The translations under genes were made by a program, and so were the position numbers. This document shows, in pieces, positions 17,001-27,300 of a stretch of 64,000 nt of DNA. The notes below the pieces were generated by a model that saw only the letters and a program-made list of their open reading frames with translations, was not told the origin of the DNA and ran no database searches. This stretch comes from Actinokineospora pegani (GTDB lineage: Bacteria > Actinomycetota > Actinomycetes > Mycobacteriales > Pseudonocardiaceae), in contig NZ_WHOL01000121.1 of assembly GCF_009745975.1 (NCBI RefSeq), positions 152,207 through 216,206 of the forward strand. Reading direction: 5' to 3'. Position 1 is the stretch's first letter, and each line of letters starts with the position of its first letter.

Positions 17001-17209
17001 ACGTCGGCGGCAGGATCGAGACGGCCAGGAAGCGCGCGGCGCAGGAGCGGACGCGCGACGAGGCGATCTTGAACGCGCGCCCGATCTCGGAGCAGGTCGG
17101 CGGCTACGACAGCGTCGTCGCGAACGCTGTCGACGAGGCACTCGCGGTGCCGCAGTTCGCCCTGGAGAGTTGCGGCGCCGTGTTGATCACATGGGCTCCC
17201 GCACGATGA
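14051..17209 (+). CDS. dpdE: DpdE, SNF2-family helicase of the Dpd restriction module
   Basis: A 1052-residue SF2 ATPase. After a roughly 150-residue N-terminal beta-rich region (VDSELGWGRLHPNGGKISFF) comes Walker A in LLADEVGLGKTIEAG (about residues 193-207), a DEAH box in TIVDEAHRL (about 270), motif III LLLSATPV, and the C-lobe motif EEGVNLQF...SRLEQRLGRFDRW (about 632-665). In known dpd islands DpdE is the SNF2/HepA-like motor of the restriction half, which acts on DNA lacking the 7-deazaguanine mark. It starts at GTG 14051 behind a GGGGGTG stretch and is the first gene of an eight-gene operon. It overlaps dpdF by four bases (ATGA). The identification rests on motif content, length and gene order. 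Confidence 0.85.
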   Translation: MDSLGTAGRRTSGWATRLVGHQFAVDSELGWGRLHPNGGKISFFESPASAEVALETADRELEASFLPAQERVWWFEGDRWMVGRVNIRHSKSAGGHEEQYYVDFPNERTELLPAAELRVRWSLPLSRPLEMLKEGTVETRFFHSNRTRFLHGVTNQHSASYGLKGLMSSAVEIHEHQIGAARRVLSDPVPRYLLADEVGLGKTIEAGMVLRQFLLDSPGDALVVTPQSVAGQWESELVSKFRVDQFPGRVKVVAHGEIDRQPHGKRLLTIVDEAHRLTDNVDYEGDGEREQRFQALRDIAHSSHALLLLSATPVRSNEDGFLGLLHLLDPLNYPLSEKASFHRRVEIRDDLAEVMSALSSGLSLRYLVEPLEEVVHLLPNDATVLRTAEAARLHITAGDSRGAEVEVSRLRAHLSETYRLHRRMIRSRRDSVAKNGFPARGRQLAAGQSPLVDVDPRRARLLELLDEARLELELSGLREAGRVLQVLVGRFQAPVRSLSDLVAALRLESGHDLSADEAEAARVLRETDWGEQWAARLGDVLSNPAEQDRIKAAVEWVRPRVVRRKTAIACTHPNTALAAADLLVREFGSHRVTALLEGQSKAERKSLVAAAECSSEKTIIVMDRSVEEGVNLQFIDDVVHLDLPTSVSRLEQRLGRFDRWSQLNSPVTSHLFAEPPGPLRDHLGAWGTLVSEVFKVFETSTATLQYVIADMEANFFTTAVAEGLARARVTVGDNAALEGQRKRIVGQDLLDSIEDRADDAAFVDRIVKIDSLSREIERESTRYVHDMLGFAVRQDESELRFSVNPKHPPLLSERTVDRLDKKIFDRAYTSDRIDAGTGKGLLRVGEPFVDVFADLASRDDRGRVFAVEMRFQSQNPDARPTAAFCFDFKIGPANVAAPAGDTDIARAVRARTARLLPTTIERVWWSLAGFECTPEQVGQLEGPRWKNLGSEPERFRELTAPMGWRAACDKALDAAAGAIRVRADVGGRIETARKRAAQERTRDEAILNARPISEQVGGYDSVVANAVDEALAVPQFALESCGAVLITWAPAR

Positions 17210-19650
17210 GTGCGATGGACCTCGAACAGTTGGCCGGGACGTCCAAGCGACTGGCACGCAGACTCACGCAGCCAGCCACACCTGCGGCTGAACTACTCGC
17301 TCTGCTGAGATCAGCGCTGGTCGCACGAGGCTACCTGGCGGTGTGGGCGAGCGAGCCGCCGCTCGACACGATCCCGGACACCGCTTGGGCTGCACACGGA
17401 TTCACGCGTGCGGGCGACTCGCAGTGGAAGCCGGCCCGGTGGCTGCCTGCTTGGCTGGACACCCGCGGCACGGCACCCGACGAGGCAGCGGCGCAGCGGG
17501 CACCACGTCGTCCGAACTGGATGCTGGACGCGGACCAGTTCTACACCGACATCACCGGGCGCGAGCAGTATCTCAGCCCCGGGCAGAAAGCAGCGGTCCG
17601 CGCCGTCAGCGCAGCTGAGCCCGGCGACTCGGTTATCTGCGTGCTGCCGACCGGCTCAGGCAAGACCGACGTGGTGCTGACGCGGGCGCTGCGCAGGCGC
17701 CCTCTCCAGACCTGTCTGGTCGTCCCGACGGTTGCGCTGGCCATCGACCTGGAGCGGCGGGCACGCGTGATGGCGGGCGAGGCCACGGCCCACTTCACCT
17801 ACCACGGCCAGCTTGGCGACGAAGCCAAGCGCGAATTGGCCATACGGTTCCGCGAGGGCTCCCAGTGGCTGGTTATCGCCTCGCCGGAGGCGGTCTGCAC
17901 CGTCTTGTCGGGCCCGTTGGAGACTGCTGCCGCAGAGGGCAGGCTGGACCTGGTTGCCATCGACGAGGCACACATCGTGGCCGAGTGGGGGGACGACTTC
18001 CGCCCGGCCTTTCAAACGCTGGCGGGCCTGCTCGCCCGTCTCGCGCAGCGTGCCCCCGTCGGGCAGCAGCCCGTCACCGCCATGCTCACCGCAACGTTGG
18101 ACAACCACGGTCTGAGGACCTTGAAACGGCTGTTCCCTGGCCGCCACGAACTGGTCGTGTCCGCGCAGGCGACACGGCCGGAGCCCTCTTGGTGGGCGAT
18201 CAAGTGCGCCTCCGAGGACGACAAACGAGCAAGGTTCCTGGAGGCCTGCCGCCACCTGCCTCGGCCCCTGCTCGTCTACACGACCCTGCACAACTCCGAG
18301 CGGTCGACGAACGTGACCACCGCGCTGCGATGGCTGCGCGAAGCGGGTTATCACGCGGTCAGCGGCGTGAGCGGCAGCACCCGGGCGTCCGACCGCGGGG
18401 CCGTCGCCGACGGCCTGCGCATGGCGGGACCTGTCAGCCGGGACCTCGACGTCGTCGTGGCGACCTCCGCCTTCGGCCTCGGCGTCGACCTGCCCGATGT
18501 GCGCGGGGTCGTCCACCTGTGCCTGCCGGAATCAATTGACCGCCTCTACCAAGAGGTCGGTCGGAGCGGCCGCGACGGCGCCGCGTCGACCTCGCTGGTG
18601 CTGTGGACCGATGCCGACGCCGACATGGCCAGGGGGCTCGCCGACGCACGCCTGATCGGCGACGCGAAGGCGTGGAAGCGGTGGCGGAGCATGCGGGCGG
18701 GGATGACCGGCGGCCCGGCTCCCCAGGTCGACCTCACCGCCGCCACCGACGACGTCACCTACCCGTGGAGCGACGCTAACCGCTACTGGAACCTGCAGAC
18801 GCTCAGTGGTATGGCCCGCGCCGGGATGATCGCGCTGGACTGGCCGACACCGCCGCAGGTGCCCGCGGACTGCACCGACGAGCAACTCGAGAACATCTTC
18901 GCCGCCCATCGGCGGACCACGGCCGTGCGCATCCTTGACAGCGACTTGGGCGACGAGGCCCAGTTCCGCGCGCGGTTCCGCGCGGGCCAGTCGACGGCAA
19001 GGACCGCAGGCTCGGCCTCGTTGGACTCGGCCCTGTCCCTGGTCAGCGGCGCGGGAACGTGCGTCAACAGCGTGCTCGCCGAGCACTACCGCTTGGCCTC
19101 CGGGACGAGCAGGCTCGACGCGGTGCGCCAGTGCGGTGGGTGCCCGGCGTGCCGCGCCGCGGGCAGGACCGCGACCGCGTCGACCACCCCCGCCGAGGCG
19201 CTGTTCGACGGCGGTTTGGCGGTGCGGCCACGACGCGTCCTCGACGGCCTCGCCCTTGATGGCAAGCTCTGCGTCTGGACCGACGGCGACCAGGCTGATG
19301 CCGAGGACGAACTGATCCGACGGCTGCACGCTGCGGGCGTGGTGGCCTTCATCCCTCCTGGCCTGCCGCCGCGCCCGGCCAAGACGGCGGCAGGCTTGTG
19401 GTGGCAGGACCAGCCCGCAGAGCTGTCACGCACGGTGATCGAGGCCCTCCGCGTACCCACGCTCGTCCGCATCCGCGGCGACGACTGGGACCCGAGTCAA
19501 GCGGGCCTGCTGCTGAGCAGGCTCGCCCCCGGACCATTGACCGTCGTGCTGACCACCCGCGACCACCCGAGCCCCTTCGACAGCAGAAAGCTGCTCAAGG
19601 AATCATGGGGCCGCCAACACCGAATCGACCACTTGCTGCGGAGGCTGTGA
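17206..19650 (+). CDS. dpdF: DpdF, RecQ-like DEAH helicase of the Dpd module
   Basis: An 814-residue RecQ-type helicase. The motif order is CVLPTGSGKTDVVL (Walker A, about residues 145-158), LVAIDEAHIVAEWGDDFRPA (DEAH and aromatic-rich loop, about 250-269), ATSAFGLGVDLPDVRGVVHL (about 421-440) and QEVGRSGRDG (motif VI). A cysteine cluster RQCGGCPACR near residue 645 recalls the RecQ zinc site. An N-terminal domain of about 120 residues precedes the motor and is specific to this family. The ATG overlaps the dpdE stop; dpdG begins directly after its stop. Probably unwinds or translocates on target DNA together with DpdE and DpdJ. Confidence 0.87.
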   Translation: MSAMDLEQLAGTSKRLARRLTQPATPAAELLALLRSALVARGYLAVWASEPPLDTIPDTAWAAHGFTRAGDSQWKPARWLPAWLDTRGTAPDEAAAQRAPRRPNWMLDADQFYTDITGREQYLSPGQKAAVRAVSAAEPGDSVICVLPTGSGKTDVVLTRALRRRPLQTCLVVPTVALAIDLERRARVMAGEATAHFTYHGQLGDEAKRELAIRFREGSQWLVIASPEAVCTVLSGPLETAAAEGRLDLVAIDEAHIVAEWGDDFRPAFQTLAGLLARLAQRAPVGQQPVTAMLTATLDNHGLRTLKRLFPGRHELVVSAQATRPEPSWWAIKCASEDDKRARFLEACRHLPRPLLVYTTLHNSERSTNVTTALRWLREAGYHAVSGVSGSTRASDRGAVADGLRMAGPVSRDLDVVVATSAFGLGVDLPDVRGVVHLCLPESIDRLYQEVGRSGRDGAASTSLVLWTDADADMARGLADARLIGDAKAWKRWRSMRAGMTGGPAPQVDLTAATDDVTYPWSDANRYWNLQTLSGMARAGMIALDWPTPPQVPADCTDEQLENIFAAHRRTTAVRILDSDLGDEAQFRARFRAGQSTARTAGSASLDSALSLVSGAGTCVNSVLAEHYRLASGTSRLDAVRQCGGCPACRAAGRTATASTTPAEALFDGGLAVRPRRVLDGLALDGKLCVWTDGDQADAEDELIRRLHAAGVVAFIPPGLPPRPAKTAAGLWWQDQPAELSRTVIEALRVPTLVRIRGDDWDPSQAGLLLSRLAPGPLTVVLTTRDHPSPFDSRKLLKESWGRQHRIDHLLRRL

Positions 19651-20646
19651 ATGGCGCTGCTGACCTCGCCGGACATGCTTCCCGAGGGCACGCGGTTCTT
19701 GACGCGCGCGCTCGTGGCCACCAAGGGCAAGCCCGTTGACAGGGACGAACTCACTGCCCTGGTGGCGCCGCCCGGCCTCGCTGAGGCGATGACCACCCTG
19801 GTAGCAGTGATCGACGACGACGCTCCCGACGACGCCGACGAGAGGGAGCAGGCCACAACGGGCGATGCGGGGAACGAGGCTGCGCAGCGGTCCCTGGACG
19901 CTTTGCGCACCCTCGGGGTCGTCGACATCGCCAAGAATGAGGTGGCCCTGTCCGAGGTCACTGCCCGGTTGTGGTCACGACCAGAACACGTCACCCCGCG
20001 CGCCTTCCGCGCTTTCATGCTGGACCGGTTCCTGCAGACCGCCGACCCGCAGGCTGCGCCGGACAGCATCGAGGGTGTGATGGACTTGGTGCACGCCCTT
20101 GACCTGTTCTATACTGCGGAAGAGCCGATGCGCCCGATGGCGCGGTTCAAATCTGGGCCGAAGGGGCCGGGTTTCGCCGCCTTGCAGACTGCGGCGCTAG
20201 GCATCGACGACGACCTGTGGCCGGTGCGCAACGCCACCCGCTGGACTCCGTTCGTTCGCTGGGCTTGCTACCTCGGCCTGGCGCGAAACGTCAGTCCGAG
20301 CGCGATGGTCCCCGACGCCAGCACCGCACTCGCCCTGCGCCTGTCCTCCCTGGAAAGCAGGACGTACCGGGCCAGCGAGTTCGTCGCGCAGTGCGCCGCC
20401 GCCGTGCCCCTGCTGGACGGAGGCGCGTTGCAGCGGACATTCACTGTTGAGTGGACGGGCGACACACAGGTCATTTCACCCGCCCTGTCAATCTCACTGC
20501 TGCAACTGGAGGCCGACGGCGCAGTCACGTTCAGCAAGCAAAGCGACTCCGGGGTGTGCGTCTTGCGCACCCGACCGGACCGGTCCACCGACAAGCCGGT
20601 CACCTCGATCGAGTGGACGGCCAACGCCGAGAGGGGGGCCGCATGA
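19651..20646 (+). CDS. dpdG: DpdG, accessory protein of the Dpd module
   Basis: A 331-residue protein with no catalytic motif I can see. The N-terminus (DMLPEGTRFLTRALVATKGK, then PVDRDELTALVAPP) reads like a winged-helix or tetrahelical segment, and an acidic linker (DDDAPDDADEREQ) follows near residue 55. The gene starts directly after dpdF and overlaps dpdH by four bases. Its place between the RecQ-like helicase and the large ATPase, and its size, match dpdG of known islands. Its role there is not established; a bridging or DNA-binding subunit is an inference. Confidence 0.8.
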   Translation: MALLTSPDMLPEGTRFLTRALVATKGKPVDRDELTALVAPPGLAEAMTTLVAVIDDDAPDDADEREQATTGDAGNEAAQRSLDALRTLGVVDIAKNEVALSEVTARLWSRPEHVTPRAFRAFMLDRFLQTADPQAAPDSIEGVMDLVHALDLFYTAEEPMRPMARFKSGPKGPGFAALQTAALGIDDDLWPVRNATRWTPFVRWACYLGLARNVSPSAMVPDASTALALRLSSLESRTYRASEFVAQCAAAVPLLDGGALQRTFTVEWTGDTQVISPALSISLLQLEADGAVTFSKQSDSGVCVLRTRPDRSTDKPVTSIEWTANAERGAA

Positions 20647-23639
20647 GCGGCAACCTGGTCTGCTGGAACCGTGAGGCTGTCGATACCGCCACGCAGGTCG
20701 ACGTCGGAGGTCTGCAGGTCGACGACGCCCACGCCGACGCGGTGTTCGCCGCGATCCACCAGCCCCTGCCGCTCAAGCGGGTCCGCGACGTCCGCCAGAA
20801 CCAGACCTCCCCGGCGACCGAGAGCGACCTGCTGGCGGAGTTCACCAAGCCGATTAACGCCAATGAGCCAAGGCTGGTGTTCGTCACCGGCCCCAAGGGC
20901 AGCGGCAAGAGCCACCTTGTGCGCTGGCTGAAGTCGCAGATCGGTCCCCGGCCCTTGTGGCACGTGGTCTACATCGAAAAGCGCAACACCAACCTTCGCC
21001 GTGTCATCGAACTGATCCTCGACGGCATCGACACACCGAGAGCCATCCAACTCCGCGCCACGCTGGCCAGAGCCAGCGCGGAGATCGCCAGCGACGCTGA
21101 GGCGGTCAACGCGCTGCTCAGCCGACTGGACCACCTGATCCAGTTCGACCGGTCCGGCGCGCTCAAGGGCCTCGACGGAGTGCCTGAGCCGGAGATCAAG
21201 GAGTTGCGCACGACCGCGCACCGACTGCTCGGCGACTTCACCTTCCGCCAGGAGTTGAGCAAGCAGGACGGGCCAATCCACCGACTGGTGCGACTTGCCC
21301 GCGGCGGGGCGGGCGCGTCCGAGACCGACGAGGCCGACCTGCACGTGACCGAGGGTGACCTCGTCGTCGAGGCTTCGCACTTCGAAGACCTCGGCCAGGA
21401 AATCCAGCGCCTGGTGAAGCAGGTCAACAGCAGCAGGTCCCTGCGCGCGGACCTCGCGGCGTTGTGCGACTCGTACCTGGAGCGCGCCAAGGGCGAGGTC
21501 TTCACCGGGCCGAGCACCGACCTGCTCGAGGTGTTCGAGGACGTCCGCAAGGAGATCCACTCGCGGGGCAAGGAACTGTGCCTGTTCGTCGAGGACCTGG
21601 TCCTGCTGCACGGCATCGACAAGCAGTTGGCGCAGGCCCTGACCATCCCCGCGAACCGGCAACTGTGCAGGCTTCGCGCGGCGATCGCCGTTACCGACGG
21701 TTACCTGCGCTCGGTGGACACGTTCGCCGACCGGGGGAGCCACTTCGTGATCGATGTAGACATGCCGGAGATCGGCCAGTCGCGGTTGCGGGAGTTCGTC
21801 GGGCGCTACCTCAACGTCGGCCGCCTCACCGCGACGGAACTGGCCGTAGAACAGCAGCCCGCAACGACCGCCAACGCCTGCCTGCACTGCGAGCTGCGGC
21901 CCCGTTGCCACGACGCTTTCGGGGCCACGCCGCTGGGGCACGGGCTGTACCCTTTCAACGCCCATGCGGTCGACCGCCTGGTGGAGCTGGCCAGTCCGGA
22001 CGAGTTCCGTCCGCGCGACATCCTGCGCCACGTGATCCGCGACTCCCTGGAAGTCGCCGAGGACGAACTGCCTCGAGACGGGGCCTTTCCCTCCTCGGCG
22101 TTCGCGCGGACCCTCGACAGCTCCCGGCGAGCGGTCCCGGTCGACGTCAGGGCCACAGTCCACAGGCAGAACCCCTCCACCGCGGAGCCCGAGGTGAGCT
22201 TGCGGGCCTTCTACGCCGACACCCCGCCAGCCGTGGACGGGCACCTGAAGAAGATCGCCGCGTACTTGCGCGTCGCCCTGAGCGACCTGCCCAGCGACTC
22301 AGGCGGCGACGCTGCAGCCGAGATAAGCTTGGATGCGTCGGCAATCGGGCCGTCGACGGCGCCGTCGAGGCAGAAATCGGCCAAGCCCGCGGTCGATAAG
22401 CCTGCGGAGAGCACGAAGCGTGACGAGTTCCAACTCTGGACCGACGGGGTCCAACTGCCCAGTGGAACAGCCAACAAGATCCGGACCTGGATCTGCAACA
22501 ACATCGTCACCGTCCTGCGGGGCGGTGAGCATGGACTGTTGGTCGCCAAGACCACAAAACGCTCGTGGCGGGTCGGTGCGCACGAGTTGCGCCTGACCGA
22601 TGTCAAGATCGCAAACGCCGCAGGCAGTGGCGGCATCGCGTCGGACACGCCGTTCCCCATCGCTGTGACCGACGACAACGCGCTGATGTTGAAGGGGATC
22701 GCCGCCGCCTCGGACGGCAAGCCGCTTGACGAGGTGGACGGCGGCGTCTGGTACTTCGCGGTGCAGTCGCGCATCGGCCGTTACGCCGAGCGAATCGCGG
22801 TACTGGCCTCGCGGGACGCCGAAGCGCGTGTGGCGGAGGCCGCGCGCGCTCTCACCGTCCTACGAGGAAGCGCCGCCCGGCCCGGGACCTCGGTCGTCGA
22901 AGCGCTACCCGCGATGCTGGACCCGACTCCTCTCGCAGGGGCGAATCGGGCGTTGCGGGACTTCGCAACCGACACCAGGCCCGCCCACCGCATCTGTCTC
23001 TCGGTGCTGCGCGACCACATGACGGGTGCCAAGGGCGCGGGCAAGCCAATCATCCTCGACATCGGCCCGATTTACCGGACCATCGCGCAAACCCTGACGA
23101 CCACAACCTTTGCTGAACTGGAGCAGAAACACGGCGGCGAGATCTTTGCGGGACTGCAGGTCCGGCTCGCTCGAGCGGCGGACAAGGGGTGGTCGGAGGT
23201 CGGCAACCTCACGACCGACCTCGCCGCCCGCTTGGACCCTCGGGAGGACCTGGCGGTGGCCATGTCAGTGATCGAGCAGTTGGTGGACCGAGGGCACCTT
23301 GCGGGAAAGCTGCCGAACCAACGCGCCAAGCAGGAGTACGAAGATGCCGCCTCTGATGTGTCGCCTGCGCTGATGGCGGTCTACCAGCGCGCGGCCGCCG
23401 TCCCCCCGGGGCAGCGGGGCCCGGGTGCGCTGTGGGAGTTGCGTGAGGACCCAGTGCCCGGCCTTATTAAGCTCCGCGCCTACCTGGCCGCGGCTGAGAA
23501 GATCATGTCAGGGGTGGAGAGCAAACTTCCCGAGACGCACGACGGCGAGGCCTCGATCGACACCGAACTGCTCATCCAGGAGTTCAAAGGTCTGGCGGAC
23601 CAGTTGGACGCGTTGGCCAAGAGAGGGGCACGGGCATGA
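20643..23639 (+). CDS. dpdH: DpdH, large P-loop ATPase of the Dpd module
   Basis: A 998-residue protein with an N-terminal P-loop ATPase domain: Walker A in LVFVTGPKGSGKSHLVRWL (about residues 77-95), and a likely Walker B in KELCLFVEDLVLLHGI (about 311-326). A cysteine pattern CLHCELRPRC near residue 415 may bind metal. The rest is helical, followed by a C-terminal domain with IRTWICNNIVTVLRGGEHGL. AAA+/STAND-like ATPases of this size are the DpdH component of known islands and may act as switch or loader. It is coupled to dpdG and dpdI by four-base overlaps. Confidence 0.82.
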   Translation: MSGNLVCWNREAVDTATQVDVGGLQVDDAHADAVFAAIHQPLPLKRVRDVRQNQTSPATESDLLAEFTKPINANEPRLVFVTGPKGSGKSHLVRWLKSQIGPRPLWHVVYIEKRNTNLRRVIELILDGIDTPRAIQLRATLARASAEIASDAEAVNALLSRLDHLIQFDRSGALKGLDGVPEPEIKELRTTAHRLLGDFTFRQELSKQDGPIHRLVRLARGGAGASETDEADLHVTEGDLVVEASHFEDLGQEIQRLVKQVNSSRSLRADLAALCDSYLERAKGEVFTGPSTDLLEVFEDVRKEIHSRGKELCLFVEDLVLLHGIDKQLAQALTIPANRQLCRLRAAIAVTDGYLRSVDTFADRGSHFVIDVDMPEIGQSRLREFVGRYLNVGRLTATELAVEQQPATTANACLHCELRPRCHDAFGATPLGHGLYPFNAHAVDRLVELASPDEFRPRDILRHVIRDSLEVAEDELPRDGAFPSSAFARTLDSSRRAVPVDVRATVHRQNPSTAEPEVSLRAFYADTPPAVDGHLKKIAAYLRVALSDLPSDSGGDAAAEISLDASAIGPSTAPSRQKSAKPAVDKPAESTKRDEFQLWTDGVQLPSGTANKIRTWICNNIVTVLRGGEHGLLVAKTTKRSWRVGAHELRLTDVKIANAAGSGGIASDTPFPIAVTDDNALMLKGIAAASDGKPLDEVDGGVWYFAVQSRIGRYAERIAVLASRDAEARVAEAARALTVLRGSAARPGTSVVEALPAMLDPTPLAGANRALRDFATDTRPAHRICLSVLRDHMTGAKGAGKPIILDIGPIYRTIAQTLTTTTFAELEQKHGGEIFAGLQVRLARAADKGWSEVGNLTTDLAARLDPREDLAVAMSVIEQLVDRGHLAGKLPNQRAKQEYEDAASDVSPALMAVYQRAAAVPPGQRGPGALWELREDPVPGLIKLRAYLAAAEKIMSGVESKLPETHDGEASIDTELLIQEFKGLADQLDALAKRGARA

Positions 23640-24391
23640 CCGCACCAGCATTGGCGGCCCGCGCGCGCAAACTGCTCGACCGACTGGGGCAGGTCATGGA
23701 GGGGGAGGCAGACGTCCACGTCCGCACCTCCGTGGAGAGCGCCGCAGGTCGGGCCAGGTCCAGTCGAGAGGCGCTGTCGGCAATCGACGCTGCGCTGCCC
23801 CGCCTGCGAGAACATGGGATCGCCCCCGAGGGACTGCCCGCGGAGTTGATCAGGAGCGCGACGAACGCAAGAACCGCGTTGCGGACAGCCGCGACCAACG
23901 TCGCCTCCGACGACCCTCGCAACGCCGCACGGCGCGTCGGCACCGACACGGTGGACCGGGCTTTGGAGTCCGCGGAGAAGGTGGTCCGCTCTCTCAACGA
24001 CAGCTTGGCCAAGTCCGCGGAGCGCTGGCGGTTGGGAGTGCTGCCACAGGGCGTCAACCAGCCTGTGACCTCATACCCCGGCGTCAGCGACGCGCTCGTC
24101 ATCAGCCTGCGCCGCATTCAGACCAAGCTGACCGCCAGGTTCGACGGCTCCCGGGGGGCTGCGGCCTTCCCGGACTGGGTCGATGAGATTCTGGAGTTGG
24201 CCGCCCGCTGGGAACGGGACCGCCCGGTCCTGGAAAAGGCCCTGCAAGATCATCATCCCGAGGTCGTGGCGTTCCTGCGGCAGGCAGCGACCGAGGCTGG
24301 TGCCTCGTGGGACCTCATCACCCCCTCTGTCCAGAAGTGGCTGGCCGACCCTGGCCACACGACGGGTTTGAAGGTCGTACTCCGATCGTGA
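23636..24391 (+). CDS. dpdI: DpdI, helical accessory protein of the Dpd module
   Basis: A 251-residue, mostly helical protein with long heptad-like stretches (LAARARKLLDRLGQVMEGEA; VDRALESAEKVVRSLNDSLA), suggesting coiled coils. No enzymatic motif is visible. Position and size match dpdI. It overlaps dpdH (ATGA) and dpdJ (GTGA). It may be an adaptor between the ATPase and the J helicase; that is inference from gene order only. Confidence 0.75.
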   Translation: MTAPALAARARKLLDRLGQVMEGEADVHVRTSVESAAGRARSSREALSAIDAALPRLREHGIAPEGLPAELIRSATNARTALRTAATNVASDDPRNAARRVGTDTVDRALESAEKVVRSLNDSLAKSAERWRLGVLPQGVNQPVTSYPGVSDALVISLRRIQTKLTARFDGSRGAAAFPDWVDEILELAARWERDRPVLEKALQDHHPEVVAFLRQAATEAGASWDLITPSVQKWLADPGHTTGLKVVLRS

Positions 24392-27300
24392 GCACCAGCA
24401 TCTCCACCGACGCGCTCATGCGCGCCCTCGACGTCATCGAGGAAGCCGAGACACGCAACCTCGCCTGGGGGCTGTTCGACGAGTCGTGGACCCGCGACGG
24501 GCTCCTCGACCTGCTCGCCGCCAGGTGGCAGGAAGGCTCCGCCGAGGAGTGCCTCGACCGCTTGGTCGAGGAGCAACTGCTCCTGCAACTGCCTGCCTCC
24601 TGGCCGCAGGCTTACCGCACCCGGATGTCGGAGACGGTCCGCCTCTTCAGCAAGCTGCGGCAACTGTTCCCAAACCAGCCCTGGCAGACCGGCGCCCGCC
24701 TCGTGTCCGACATTCGCTTCACGCGGCAGCCGCGGATGTTCTCCGAGCGGGATATTGCCCCGGATGCCTGTGTCGAACGACTCGCGCAATTGGGAGTCCC
24801 CGAGACTGTCCTCGTCGAGGTCCGCCGCGTGCTAGGCGGCAGAAAGCTCTCGCGGTTCCAGTTGGCGGCGACGGCTGCGGTGGTCAACGCCACCCGCTCC
24901 AGTGAGGACCGGGGGGTTGTGGTCAGCGCGGGGACCGGTAGTGGAAAGACCCTCGCCTTCTACTTGCCCGCGCTCTCGCGGATGTCCGCGGAGAAACCAG
25001 CCTCCGGGCGCGCTGTGGCGATCTACCCGCGCAACGAACTGCTCAAGGACCAGTTCGCGACAGCCCTAGCGGAGATCCGCCGCCTGCGCCAGGCCGGGGG
25101 CAGGCAGTTGACAATCGGCGCGTACTTCGGCCCCACGCCCTTCTCCGTCAATGAGCCCCCACCGGCGTGGGGCGGGTGGCGAAAGCGCGGGAAACGGTAC
25201 ATCTGCCCGTTCCTGACCTGCCCGTCGCTGGAAGACGACGGCTCCGTCTGCGCGGGCGAACTGAGCTGGGACAAGCCTCGAAACGGCGACGACGTGCTGA
25301 ACTGGGGACGCTTGGTCTGCTTGCGGTGCGAGGACGCCGTCACAGGCGACGAATTGCGGTTGACGCGAACATCCATCCAGCGCGACCAACCTGACATCCT
25401 GTTCACCACCACCGAGATGCTCAACCAACAGTTGAGCGACGGGTGGTCCAGGCACGTGTTCGGCGCGGGCGGCAACAGCAAGCGCAAGCCGAACCTCGTG
25501 CTGCTCGACGAGATCCACACCTTCACCGGGACCAGCGGAGCCCAAGCGGCATTCCTACTACGGAGGTGGCGCAAACTGCTCGGCACGCACGTGACCTGGG
25601 TCGGCTTGAGCGCCACCTTGGCCAACGCGGCGACCTTCTTCGCCGATCTGTGTGGGCTCAACGTGGATAGCATCGAGGACATCCGCCCCGCCGACAGCGA
25701 CCTTAAGCCCCACGGCAGCGAGTACCAACTGCTCCTGCGCGGAGACCCTGCCTCGCAGTCCGCGCTGTTGTCGACGACCATCCAGAGCCTCATGCTGCTC
25801 CGCCGCGTGCTTGGCCCCCGAGGCAGTACTGCGACCAGCCCGTACGGGTCGCGGGTGTTCGCCTTCCTGGAGAACCTGGACCTGGTCAACCGCCTCTACC
25901 GGCAGGTACTCAGCGCAGAGGGGCGCAACCCGTTCGGCGAGGTGGACACTTCGAAAAAAGTGCTCGCCGCGTTGCGCTCAGACCACGTCGTGCCTGGCGA
26001 CGAGCGGATGGACCGAGACAGCGAGGGCCAGTACTGGTGGCTGCCCAGTCTGCTCGGGTTCGAGCAGCACCCCTTGCAGATCTCTCGGACGTCGTCGCAA
26101 GACAGCGGCGTCGACAGTAGCGCTGACGTGATCGTGGCGACATCCTCGCTGGAGGTCGGCTACGACGACCCTCGCGTCGGCGGCGTGCTCCAACACAAGG
26201 CACCGCGTGACATAGCTCAGTTCCTGCAGCGACGCGGTCGTGCGGGCCGAGTGCAGTCCCAACGCCCATGGACGGTGGTCGTTCTCTCCGACTACGGCCG
26301 CGACCGGCTCGCATTCCAGTCCTATGAGTCAATACTAGATCCGTCCGTGCCAGCCAAAAGTCTGCCGCTGGGCAACCAGTCGGTGCGGAAGATGCAAGCC
26401 GCGATGTGCCTAGTTGACTGGATCGCTATCCGCTTGAGTGCCGACGGCAACAGGCGGTGGGATGCCCGCAAGCTCCTGCGCGAACCGAACTCGGAGAACC
26501 AGGCGATCGCCCGTCGCTGTGCCGAGCTGCTGCACGAGGTTCTGGAGGGCGGACAGGCCCAGCACGACCTCGTCGCGTTCGTGCGCGAAAGTCTCCGGCT
26601 CAGCGACGATGAGGCCGCTAGCGTCTGCTGGGAACACCCCCGCTCGCTGCTGCTGGAGGTCGTACCTACCGCTTACCGGCGCCTGGCCAGCCAGTGGGCG
26701 GCCGTCGACGAGACGCGGCAGCTACGGCAGCAGATAGACACCGTCGCGCGGCAACCGCTGCCGGAGTACATCCCGAAGACGCTGTTCAGCGACCTGGAAC
26801 TACCCGAGGTCGAGGTCGCTCCACCCGACGACTACGACCCCGCAGCCGACACCTCGCTTCCCGTGGGCATGGGCTTGAGCGAGCTGGCCCCCGGCAAAGT
26901 CACGCTGCGCTGGGCGGTGCAAAAGGTTCGCGGCCTGTGGGTCGAAGTCCCGCCCGGTGGCGTCGTAGACCTCGACGACCGCCTCGCGCCCGGCGGTGAG
27001 GTGTTGCGCGATGTGGACTCTCCGGCTGGGCTCGTGCCGCTGGTGCGTCCGATACGGATCCGACCCGAATCGCCCAGCAAGGACATCGACGCCGCCTCTA
27101 ACGCCCGGTTGCGGTGGCGGTACCTCATCGACGAGGGCATTGGCGGCACCGCGCTGCCACGCGCGCGAAACAGCCCGCTGGGCGACCTCGTCGCCGAGGT
27201 GACCGCGTTCCTCAACATCGACCGGGGGCCGTTGCGCACATGGCGCTACGCCCTCGACGGCACTGCGGAGATCGTCACAAGGTCAGGCGGCCGTGTACGC